Shown here: piece after piece, positions 44,990 through 52,692 of the stretch
Numbering within the stretch: position 1 is the stretch's first letter
Layout: each line of letters opens with the position of its first letter
Source: Pseudomonas promysalinigenes
GTDB lineage: Bacteria; Pseudomonadota; Gammaproteobacteria; Pseudomonadales; Pseudomonadaceae
Assembly: GCF_014269025.2 (NCBI RefSeq)
Contig: NZ_CP077094.1
Location: forward strand, 2,418,001 to 2,482,000
Reading direction: 5' to 3'
Length of the DNA: 64,000 nt
Notes under the pieces: model-generated
Seen by the model: only the letters and a program-made list of their open reading frames with translations
What the model was told of the DNA's origin: nothing
The model's database searches: none
Position numbers and translations under genes: made by a program

Positions 44990-47530
44990 TCATGGAGCAA
45001 GCAGTTCTTGCAGGCTGGCCAGAATGGTATTGGCATCGTAGGGCTTGCGGATCACTTTCACGTGTTGCAGGTGCTGGGCAATGCTGGCGCCGTCGCCATA
45101 GCCGGTGGCGAACACGAACGGCACACCTCTTCGCGCCAGTTCATCTGCAACATTGACCGAAGTCCCCGTGCCCAGATTGATGTCCAGTATCGCTACATCG
45201 GGTGTTCGGCTGGCCAGCACCTTCATGGCTTCGCTCTCCGAGCCTGCGGTGATGACATCGGTGACCTGGGCGTCGTTGAGTATCTGCTCCAAGCCCACGG
45301 CAATCACCAACTGGTCCTCCAGAATGAGGACACAGGCATCGTTGTACGCGGCCAGCACGTTGCTCTCTTGCGCTAACTGCGTGACAGGGCAGGGGCTCTC
45401 GGGGTCTGTGCTCAATGAAAGGTGCCGGGACGGGATCTTGAAAAAGCCCTGCAGTCCTTCAGGCAGGTATTCGACTCTGCTGGTGCCACCCAGGTCGAAT
45501 GGGATGCTGCGGTCGATCAGCACTGTGCCAAAGCCTGTGCGCCTGGGCGCAAGAACCGTTGGCCCATGGTACTCACGCCAGGTGATGTCGCAGGCCTGCC
45601 CGGCGTCGAGTTCCCACGTGACACTGAGCTTGCCACCGGCTCTGGACAGTGCCCCGTACTTGGCCGCATTGGTGGCGAGCTCGTGCAGCACCAAGGCCAT
45701 GACCGAATACGCCCGCGCGTCGAGAATCACGTTGGGCCCAATAAGCTCAATCGCGCCGGCTGACGTACGGTAAGGCGACAGTTCAGCGTCGAGCAAGGTT
45801 GCCAGGCGCCCACCACCATCACCGCGCACGACCTGGTCGTGGGCCAGGGAAAGCGCGTGGATGCGGCCTTTGAGGTTTGCCACATAGTCCTTGATGCTCT
45901 GCTGCTCGGACACGGGGTGAGCGACCAGCGCACCGATCAGTGACAGAATGTTCTTGACCCTATGGTTGAGCTCTTCATTGAGCATGCGCTGGCGGATATC
46001 AGCCTTCGAGCGCTCATTGGCGAGCAGTTCAGTGTTGTGCAGCACCACTTCGACGATCGCTTTGCGAATTGCCTCGCCAAATTGCCGATCCTGTTCGCTC
46101 CAGGGCACCGACTGCTGATGCACGGTTTCTTTCCAGATCGCGAAGCTCTTGCGTGGCGTCAAGCGGTCGCCGAGTGCACCTGTCTCGTATGTTTTGTTCG
46201 GGTCGCCGGCCCAATCCAAGGTTTCCACGACCTCCTTGCGAAACAGCATGAGGTAGTCCCTTGGCGTTTGCGACATCGGGATGATCAGCACACCGGAGGC
46301 TTGCGTGGCGTATTGTTGGGCTGCAGGGTGCGTCATCGAAAGCCGGTTGGATGCCCAGGTCTTGCCCGCGGCAATGCTCTGTGCAAGGGCCAGCAGGTCG
46401 GCGATGGCAGCGTGGGGCGGCGTCAGCCCGTTCGACACCCAGCGCCCTTGGATCGACATGCCGATGCCGTCGCAGGGTATCAGCGACTGGAATTCACCGA
46501 GCCGCGACTGGAAGAAGGTCTCGATGTTCGCAGTACGGTTGGCATCGCTGAGCAACGCATCCAGCGCCTTGTGGACGTTGACCGCCGCGCTCAGGTGTTC
46601 ACGGGTACGCAGCGTCTGTATGTGCAGCGAGAAGAACTCACCGAACATTTCGGCCGCTACCCGTTGCCCCATGCTCAGCGAACGGGGTGAGTAATGGTGG
46701 CAGGCGATCAGCCCCCATAGTGCGCCATCGACGATCACCGAAATCGACATGGATGCGCCGACGCCCATGTTGGTCAGGTATTCACAGTGCACCGGTGACA
46801 CGCTCCGCAAGTGAGCGTAGGAAAGGTCTAAGGGTTCGCCGGATGGATCCAACACCGGGTCGATCGCAACGCGCTGGTAAGCGACGTCGGAAATGACCCG
46901 GATCGGGTTGCGCAGGTAAAGGGCGCGGGCCTGTTGGGGAATATCGGACCCGGGGAAGTACTGGCCGAGGAAGCTTTCCAGGTCGCCGCGCTTGGCTTCG
47001 GCCACAACCTTGCCGGCACCGTCACTTCCCAGCTGGTAAATCATCACCCGGTCATAACCGAGCACCGCACGCACGAACCGGGCGGCATCTCGGAACAGTT
47101 TCAGTGGCTGGTCAACCTCACGCAATTGAGCAATGAGCGTACGTGCCATTTCGATGGGCTCGGCGATGCCGGCGCCAGCGGGCTCGAACTCGATGATTGC
47201 GCTGCCCTTGAATAAATGGGTCGAGACATCGAACGTGCGGCCCGACGGCAGCACCACGCTGAAGGTCTGCGAGGGGCGTGCGCCCTCACGGGTGCGGGCG
47301 AGCGAATTACGCAGGGTGTGTGCCACCTCGTGGCCGAGCAGGGCGCTCAGTTGCTGACCATTGATTGCACAGGTCAAGCCGAGCATTGTCGGCAGATTTA
47401 CCGAATGGCGCAGTACCACGGTCGCTGAGGCATCGCAGGCCAGCAAACAGCCGTGGGGCTGAATGCTGCCAGGGATTTGGATTGGCTCTCGATCACAGTT
47501 GGTCAGATTGATCTGGGGGTCGAAGGGCAT
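44990..47530 (-). CDS. bphP: Bacteriophytochrome histidine kinase with C-terminal receiver
   Basis: Red/far-red light sensor of 846 residues. Order: PAS (about 15-120) with the biliverdin-attaching Cys12 in NLTNCDREPIQIPGSIQPHG; GAF (about 150-310) with PGSDIPQQARALY; PHY (about 325-500); an HWE/HisKA_2 kinase with H-box ELNHRVKNILSLIG (about 520); ATPase domain; then a receiver (about 728-846) with VLILEDQ and phosphoacceptor Asp in VAILDINLG (about 783). No heme oxygenase gene (biliverdin source) lies nearby, so chromophore must come from elsewhere. The receiver fused to the kinase end suggests intramolecular phosphotransfer. Confidence 0.93.
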   Translation of the reverse strand: MPFDPQINLTNCDREPIQIPGSIQPHGCLLACDASATVVLRHSVNLPTMLGLTCAINGQQLSALLGHEVAHTLRNSLARTREGARPSQTFSVVLPSGRTFDVSTHLFKGSAIIEFEPAGAGIAEPIEMARTLIAQLREVDQPLKLFRDAARFVRAVLGYDRVMIYQLGSDGAGKVVAEAKRGDLESFLGQYFPGSDIPQQARALYLRNPIRVISDVAYQRVAIDPVLDPSGEPLDLSYAHLRSVSPVHCEYLTNMGVGASMSISVIVDGALWGLIACHHYSPRSLSMGQRVAAEMFGEFFSLHIQTLRTREHLSAAVNVHKALDALLSDANRTANIETFFQSRLGEFQSLIPCDGIGMSIQGRWVSNGLTPPHAAIADLLALAQSIAAGKTWASNRLSMTHPAAQQYATQASGVLIIPMSQTPRDYLMLFRKEVVETLDWAGDPNKTYETGALGDRLTPRKSFAIWKETVHQQSVPWSEQDRQFGEAIRKAIVEVVLHNTELLANERSKADIRQRMLNEELNHRVKNILSLIGALVAHPVSEQQSIKDYVANLKGRIHALSLAHDQVVRGDGGGRLATLLDAELSPYRTSAGAIELIGPNVILDARAYSVMALVLHELATNAAKYGALSRAGGKLSVTWELDAGQACDITWREYHGPTVLAPRRTGFGTVLIDRSIPFDLGGTSRVEYLPEGLQGFFKIPSRHLSLSTDPESPCPVTQLAQESNVLAAYNDACVLILEDQLVIAVGLEQILNDAQVTDVITAGSESEAMKVLASRTPDVAILDINLGTGTSVNVADELARRGVPFVFATGYGDGASIAQHLQHVKVIRKPYDANTILASLQELLAP

Positions 47531-47739
47531 CGGTCCTGTGCCGTTAGGTGAGGTGAGTATTTCCCCTACAGTACAGCATCGCTTCGCTCAAACGCCGCGT
47601 AAAAATTCAAAAAAAGCTGGAAAACACTGAAGGAGTACAAATGTGCTCTTGGCCTTGCGGCTGCTCAAATGCAATACCTTGAGTGTTTCGATGCATCATA
47701 CTCACCCTCTCTTCAGCAACTAACCAAACCTTGCCAAAC

Positions 47740-48372
47740 ATGCCCCGTCCTTTATTCATTGCGCTGGATGGCCCCAAGGGCACCGGCAAAACTACGTTGC
47801 TGGAGGCGGTCACCCAGGCATTGAGGGCCGCCAACCACAAGGTGGTCAGGCTGTGCGAAAAGAAAAGCGACCCCTTCAGGGGGCCGACCATGACGTTGGT
47901 GAATCAGTTGGCCAGAAACCCCAGCCAGGCCCTGGAGTTGCAGGTATGCGAGCGCCTGGCCGAGAGTCGCGCGTGGATTACCAGGAATGTGCTGCCCAAG
48001 CAGCCTGGCGACAGCATCATTCTCATCGACCGTTGGTACCCCTCCGATGCCGCTTTTCGCCGGTCGGTACCCTTTTCGCAAATACTGCGAATGAACCGCG
48101 AACGCAATGTGCAAGTGCCGGACTTGCACGTTGGCGTGGTCACTTCGCCCGATACCTCGTGGGCGAGGGCTGCGGCACGCAACCGCGGGTTGGGCAGTAC
48201 AGTGATGTACAGGCTGCAAGAGCAGGTCGCCTGTACCGAAGCCTTCGAGCGGGCGGTTGCGGATCAGGGCTGGATGCTATGCCGCAACGAGGGCACCATC
48301 GCCGAGGCCACGCGCCAAGTGGTCACAGCGATCGAGCATGTCATCGAGGCATCCCTCGGTCGTTATCCCTGA
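47740..48372 (+). CDS. Thymidylate kinase-like P-loop protein
   Basis: Protein of 210 residues starting MPRPLFIALDGPKGTGKTTL, with a Walker A of the dTMP kinase type and an IDRWYPSDAAFRRS stretch equivalent to the DR[YF] substrate motif of Tmk. The lid region is unusual (ARAAARNRGLGSTVMYR). A housekeeping tmk is expected elsewhere in the genome, so this is likely a divergent paralogue acting on a nucleotide or other small phosphate. It is divergent from bphP and convergent with the oxidoreductase gene, stop to stop. Confidence 0.75.
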   Translation: MPRPLFIALDGPKGTGKTTLLEAVTQALRAANHKVVRLCEKKSDPFRGPTMTLVNQLARNPSQALELQVCERLAESRAWITRNVLPKQPGDSIILIDRWYPSDAAFRRSVPFSQILRMNRERNVQVPDLHVGVVTSPDTSWARAAARNRGLGSTVMYRLQEQVACTEAFERAVADQGWMLCRNEGTIAEATRQVVTAIEHVIEASLGRYP

Positions 48373-49380
48373 TCAAAATCCCTCAAGAACGATTTTACCT
48401 TTGGCCTTGCCGCTCTCGATGAGCGCATGAGCCCGCTTGAGATTAGCGGCGTTGATGGTACCGAAGTGTTCGCCCATGGTGGTCTTGAGTACCCCTTCAT
48501 CGACCAGTTGCGAAACGCGCTGCAGCAGATGGTGCTGGTTGACCATGTCTTGGGTCTGGTAGAGCGAGCGCGTGAACATCAGCTCCCAGTGCAAGGACAG
48601 CGATTTGCGCTTGAGCGGCACCACATCGAGCTGTGCGGGGTCGTCGATCAATGCGAGCTTGCCCTGAGGCCGGAGCACCTCGACCAATTGAGCCAGGTAG
48701 GTGTCGGTGTGCGTCAGGCTGATCACATAATCAACTGGATCGAGTTCCAGCGCTGCTAACTGCGGTTGCAGCGCTTGCGAATGATCGACCACGTGATGCG
48801 CGCCCAGCGCCTTGACCCATTGTTGCGTCTGCGGCCGGGAGGCGCTGGCGATGACTGTCAGTTGCGTAAGCTTGCTGGCAAGTTGAATCAAGATCGAGCC
48901 AACACCCCCACCAGCACCAATGACCAGAAGACGTTTGCCCTGGCCGCCGTCAGCTTCAATGCCTAAACGGTCGAACAACAGTTCCCAGGCTGTGATGGAG
49001 GTCAGGGGCAGGGCGGCGGCGCTAGCGTTATCCAGGGTACGGGGCTTACGGCCCACAATGCGTTCGTCTACCAGGTGATACTCACTGTACGTGCCAGGCC
49101 GGTCGATGGCACCGGCATAGAACACTTCATCGCCCGGCTGAAACAATGTCACTTCGGCGCCTATTTCGCGTACCACCCCAACCGCGTCCCAGCCAAGCAC
49201 TTGGGGTTGGTCTGCGCCCCGGCTTGCACGGATTTTGGTATCTACCGGGTTGACGGCAATCGCCTTGATTTCCACCAGCAGATCGTGGGCTCCAGGCTTG
49301 GGTACGGATAACTCGGCGTCGTACAGCGACTGTGGGTCTTCAATGGGTAAACCGGGCTGGGTGTAGACGATGGCCTTCAT
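48373..49380 (-). CDS. Zinc-type alcohol dehydrogenase-like quinone oxidoreductase
   Basis: Medium-chain dehydrogenase of 335 residues (QOR/ZADH1 group). Start at 49380 gives the usual MKAIVYTQPGLPIEDPQSL. Contains AIAVNPVDTKIR, VLGWDAVGVVREIG, the NADPH-binding LLVIGAGGGVGSILIQLASK and VISLTHTDTYLAQL. Catalytic zinc residues seem absent, as is normal for quinone oxidoreductases. It stands alone. A perfect palindrome 79 bp upstream may be a regulator site. Confidence 0.88.
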   Translation of the reverse strand: MKAIVYTQPGLPIEDPQSLYDAELSVPKPGAHDLLVEIKAIAVNPVDTKIRASRGADQPQVLGWDAVGVVREIGAEVTLFQPGDEVFYAGAIDRPGTYSEYHLVDERIVGRKPRTLDNASAAALPLTSITAWELLFDRLGIEADGGQGKRLLVIGAGGGVGSILIQLASKLTQLTVIASASRPQTQQWVKALGAHHVVDHSQALQPQLAALELDPVDYVISLTHTDTYLAQLVEVLRPQGKLALIDDPAQLDVVPLKRKSLSLHWELMFTRSLYQTQDMVNQHHLLQRVSQLVDEGVLKTTMGEHFGTINAANLKRAHALIESGKAKGKIVLEGF

Positions 49381-49458
49381 GGGCTGGACCTCTTGGTGGA
49401 TAGCGAACAAGGCTATTCGTTTGAATTGGCTGAAAAAACCGCTCGAACGCAGTAATAC

Positions 49459-49477
49459 TTTCACTCCTGTAGTGAAA
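49459..49477. promoter_or_regulatory. Palindrome upstream of the quinone oxidoreductase
   Basis: TTTCACT, 5-base spacer CCTGT, AGTGAAA: exact 7-bp arms, centred about 88 bp upstream of the start codon. Form and place suit an operator, but no regulator gene is next to it. The rest of the 305-bp gap 49381-49685 holds only this and the TTGTACA boxes. Confidence 0.4.
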
Positions 49478-49648
49478 ATTCGGCTGTCATCCTCACGGTT
49501 TCAGACTGATGAGACAAAGCCCGCCTGTGCTGAGCTTCATCATCACTTCACCTTTGACCTTTGTCGGTTTATTCGACCCCCAGTTGCGAAGGGCTCCTGT
49601 CGGATCGGGGGTGAGATCAGCTATTGCGATTTTTTCTGCTTCAGCTAA

Positions 49649-49686
49649 CTTGTACAGATTTCTGTACAAGAATGAGTGTTTGTACA
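49649..49686. promoter_or_regulatory. Cluster of TTGTACA boxes before the DCC gene
   Basis: CTTGTACA and TGTACAAG form an exact 8-bp palindrome with a 6-base spacer (49649-49670), and a third TTGTACA (49680-49686) runs into the start codon. TGTACA repeats of this kind are known as targets of MerR-type LitR/CarH photosensory regulators, which control light-induced genes in P. putida. The link here is an inference. Confidence 0.5.
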
Positions 49687-50099
49687 TGTTTTATAAGTGG
49701 CCCTTGACACTGTATTACGATGGCGCCTGCCCTTTGTGCGCAAGGGAGATTGCCTTTCTACGCAAACGGTCCACTGAGGCGAGGCTGTGCTTGGTGGACA
49801 TCCGCAGCCCCGATTTCGACCCAACGCCTCTGGGTTTGACGGTGGCGCAATTAACCTCGTGCTTGCATGCAAGGTTCGCCAGCGGGCAGTGGGTCACGGG
49901 CCTGGATGCCACGCTCTGGGCATGGCGCGCAGCAAACGCAGCCGTATGGGTCGCGCCATTGGCATGGCGACCATTACGTCCCTTGCTCGAAGTTTGTTAC
50001 CGGTTGTTCTGCCGTTTGCGTCCGAGCTTGCACTGGCTACCGCACCCCGACGGTGCAAGCCGATGCAGCAGCGGAGCTTCCAAGTGTGACACTCGTTAG
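49686..50099 (+). CDS. DCC-family thiol-disulfide oxidoreductase-like protein (DUF393)
   Basis: Protein of 137 residues beginning MFYKWPLTLYYDGACPLC, with the DUF393/DCC motif YYDGxCPLC and a downstream LVDIRSPDFDP. The CPLC pair resembles thioredoxin-type active sites, but activity is not established for the family. The start codon overlaps a TTGTACA box and lacks a clear ribosome site. DCC genes often accompany photolyase, DUF2256 and DUF3429 genes in Pseudomonas; here the DUF3429 gene follows 56 bp on. Confidence 0.8.
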   Translation: MFYKWPLTLYYDGACPLCAREIAFLRKRSTEARLCLVDIRSPDFDPTPLGLTVAQLTSCLHARFASGQWVTGLDATLWAWRAANAAVWVAPLAWRPLRPLLEVCYRLFCRLRPSLHWLPHPDGASRCSSGASKCDTR

Positions 50100-50155
50100 C
50101 AGTGCACGATTTTTCAGTACCCTGTATCGGTTTTGCCGCAACTAGAGAGGTGCCC

Positions 50156-50611
50156 ATGAACGAACTTTCTTCACCCCTGCCGTCAGGTCAATTTACCGTG
50201 CTGGGCTACGGTGGGCTGCTACCGTTCATTGCTTTGACGGTACTGATCATAAGCAAGGCTTCATTCCAGGCCTTGGCAGCAGTAGCAATCGTGAGCTATG
50301 GCGCTGTGATACTAAGCTTCATCGGCGCCCTTCACTGGGGGTTTGCCATGCTGCTCCCAGGCCTGGAGGCCAAGGAGCGTCAAAAGCGGTTGCTGTGGAG
50401 TGTAATCCCGGCATTGCTCGGTTGGGCTTGCACACTGATGCCTGCGGCGCTGGCTTGTTTTGCTCTGGCCTGCGGGTTCGTGGCTCATCTTTGGCAAGAT
50501 CGCAGCCTGCCGCAGAATCTACCCGCCTGGTACCGGCCAATGCGCCTGCGTTTGACGGCGGTGGCAGCCCTGTGTCTGTCACTGTCCGCGCTTGCACTCA
50601 CGTACTCCTGA
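50156..50611 (+). CDS. DUF3429 membrane protein
   Basis: Protein of 151 residues with about four or five hydrophobic helices, starting MNELSSPLPSGQFTVLGYGG; GALHWGFAML and an Arg-Pro-Met-RLR turn near the end are typical of DUF3429 (TMEM69-like) proteins. Function unknown. AGAGAGG precedes the ATG. Probably co-transcribed with the DCC gene upstream and sharing its regulation. Confidence 0.78.
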   Translation: MNELSSPLPSGQFTVLGYGGLLPFIALTVLIISKASFQALAAVAIVSYGAVILSFIGALHWGFAMLLPGLEAKERQKRLLWSVIPALLGWACTLMPAALACFALACGFVAHLWQDRSLPQNLPAWYRPMRLRLTAVAALCLSLSALALTYS

Positions 50612-50636
50612 CAGACGTGTACAAGGCTGCTCCCAC

Positions 50637-51119
50637 TCACTCTGCGAGTGATGCCTGCATCTGTCGATCGGTCTCGCGAACGGCATTACTGCGATAGATA
50701 AGCACCAGAGCGATGGCAAGCAGCACCAAGGCCGCAAGCCGGTGGGTCCCAAGTGGAATGACCGGATTGCCAAACCAACCAAAGTGATCGATCAGCAAAC
50801 TCATCAGCAGTTGGCCACTGATGACCGATACCGTTGCCACCGCAGTACCCACACGTGGGATAGCAAAGACGATAGCCAGCATGTAGATCACTCCGAAAAA
50901 CGCGCCAGTGACCTGCCAACGCGCAACGGTGAACAAATTCCAGGCGTGTGGCGGTTCCAGAAAGAATGCCAGCAAGAAACTAACCATGGTGCCCATGACA
51001 AAGGTCAACCAGGCACTTTCCAGCACCCCGACATCTGCGCCAAGGCGACCATTGACAGCCGATTGCGCGCAGAGCACGGCACCACCGAGTACAACAACCA
51101 ACAGCATCACAACAACCAT
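50637..51119 (-). CDS. DMT-superfamily transporter, YdcZ/DUF606 type (second of pair)
   Basis: Small inner-membrane protein of 160 residues with five helices. GAGGAG 7 bp before the ATG at 51119 decides the start. LLVVVLGGAVLCAQSAVNGRLG, SFLLAFFLEPP and TVSVISGQLLMSLLIDHFGWFG are YdcZ hallmarks. Such half-size proteins often work as heterodimers; the next upstream gene is a paralogue 11 bp away, so the two likely form one transporter. Substrate unknown. Confidence 0.82.
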   Translation of the reverse strand: MVVVMLLVVVLGGAVLCAQSAVNGRLGADVGVLESAWLTFVMGTMVSFLLAFFLEPPHAWNLFTVARWQVTGAFFGVIYMLAIVFAIPRVGTAVATVSVISGQLLMSLLIDHFGWFGNPVIPLGTHRLAALVLLAIALVLIYRSNAVRETDRQMQASLAE

Positions 51120-51130
51120 TACGGTTCTCC

Positions 51131-51568
51131 TCAGTGAATGAGCCACAGCGCGGCAAGGATGGCGACCAAGGCGCCTACCCGATATCGGTCGACATGGCGC
51201 TTGGCGCTACCGAGCAAACCCCAATGGTCGATGATCAGGCTCGAGCCAAGTTGACCGAACAGAATCCCCACCATGGTCAACCCAACACCAATGTGAGGGG
51301 TGGCGATGGTCAATGCGCCGACGTATATCGGCCCTAGTACGCCGCCACTGAGCATCCAGCGCGGCTGTGCGAACAATGTGCTCAAGCGCGGGCGGCCAAA
51401 AATCAGCCCGAAAGTCAGCAGTAGTGAGCCAATCGCAAAGATCCCCAACGTGGCCCAAAGGTGACCGACCTGCGAACCTAATGGGCCCAGCAGGCCGGCC
51501 TCGACTGAGAGCCCCATGCCTGCCAGAACAACTAACGGAATGATCCAAAAGCGCATTATCAAAGCCAT
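51131..51568 (-). CDS. DMT-superfamily transporter, YdcZ/DUF606 type (first of pair)
   Basis: Paralogue of the following gene: about 145 residues, five helices, with TPHIGVGLTMVGILFGQLGSSLIIDHWGLLG matching the partner's SVISGQLLMSLLIDHFGWFG. The start could be 51568 (MALIMRFW) or 51556 (MRFWIIPLVVLAG); neither has a strong ribosome site. A LysR regulator is divergent from it, 110 bp away, and probably controls the pair. Confidence 0.8.
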   Translation of the reverse strand: MALIMRFWIIPLVVLAGMGLSVEAGLLGPLGSQVGHLWATLGIFAIGSLLLTFGLIFGRPRLSTLFAQPRWMLSGGVLGPIYVGALTIATPHIGVGLTMVGILFGQLGSSLIIDHWGLLGSAKRHVDRYRVGALVAILAALWLIH

Positions 51569-51678
51569 CTCGTGGGTAGAATTGGCAGATGATATTTTCT
51601 TGCTGTAATTGCCACAATTGAGCAATAGAGCAAGACATAATTGCGATTCCAGCAATGCTATAGAGGCGATCGACCCGT

Positions 51679-52608
51679 ATGCACCTCAAAGCCCATCGGT
51701 ACTTCGCCATGGTGGCTGCAACAGGCAGTTTTGCGGCCACTGCGCGGCACTTTCAGGTACCCGCATCGTCCGTTTCACGATTCATAGCTGCCCTTGAAAA
51801 AGAACTCGGGCAACAACTGCTGTACCGCAATACCCGTGCGGTCAGCCTCACCGATGCCGGCGAGCGGTATTTTCTGCAAGTTCGCGAAGTGTTGGAGTTA
51901 CTGGACGCAGCCAACGAAGATGCTGCAGGGAAGGGGGGTGACATTCGCGGGCTGGTTAAACTCAATGCCCCGGTGGCGCTGGGGCGGCTGCATCTAGCCC
52001 ATTTGGTCGAAAGGCTACATGCACAATACCCCGAGCTGATTGTCGAACTGATGCTTTCGGATCTGTACATCGACCCGGTTCTGGAGGGTGTCGATATCAC
52101 CATCAGGGTCGGGCATCTGGAGAACTCGGCACTCATAGGCCGCAAAATCTGCGATCAGCGCTACGTGCTGTGTGCAAGTGCAGCGTATCTTGCCAAGCAC
52201 GGCGCGCCTCACACCCCGCAAGAGCTGAGAGCCCACAGCTGCCTGGTATACAAAGGGCAGGCAGGGATGCAGCGCTGGCACTTCAGACGACAACCCGATC
52301 ACCAGCTTGAGGTGATCGATGTGCAAGGCCCCCTGCGCAGCAATAATGCTGATGCGCTCGTCGAGGCTGCACTCGGTGGAATGGGCATCGTGTTATTTCC
52401 GACGTGGTTATTCAGCAGAGCGTACTTCAGCGAAGGGCGCTTGGTGCAATTGCTGCCTGAGTGGACGGGCTCCATCGAGCCGGTGACGAGCCAGATTCAT
52501 CTGATTTCACCTGAAAACCGACTTCGTTCGAAAAAAGTCAGAGCCGTATCGCAGTTCTTGCTCGATGCCATAGGGTCGCCGCCCTACTGGGATGACATTA
52601 CGGTATAG
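51679..52608 (+). CDS. LysR-family transcriptional regulator
   Basis: Protein of 309 residues. N-terminal winged helix (LKAHRYFAMVAATGSFAATARHFQVPASSVSRFIAALEKEL, about 3-45, given here by position) and a substrate-binding-like effector domain (about 90-300). Divergent from the YdcZ transporter pair, the normal layout of a LysR regulator and its target. The intergenic region contains ATTGAGCAAT, a T-N-A type inverted repeat at about 51616-51625 that could be its site. Confidence 0.88.
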   Translation: MHLKAHRYFAMVAATGSFAATARHFQVPASSVSRFIAALEKELGQQLLYRNTRAVSLTDAGERYFLQVREVLELLDAANEDAAGKGGDIRGLVKLNAPVALGRLHLAHLVERLHAQYPELIVELMLSDLYIDPVLEGVDITIRVGHLENSALIGRKICDQRYVLCASAAYLAKHGAPHTPQELRAHSCLVYKGQAGMQRWHFRRQPDHQLEVIDVQGPLRSNNADALVEAALGGMGIVLFPTWLFSRAYFSEGRLVQLLPEWTGSIEPVTSQIHLISPENRLRSKKVRAVSQFLLDAIGSPPYWDDITV

Positions 52609-52692
52609 GCCAGCGGCCACTACGCTGATTGGACGCGTGCTGATCTGACGGGCTGCGTGCATGACTCAGCAGCCCGACGACCAGATCGATCC

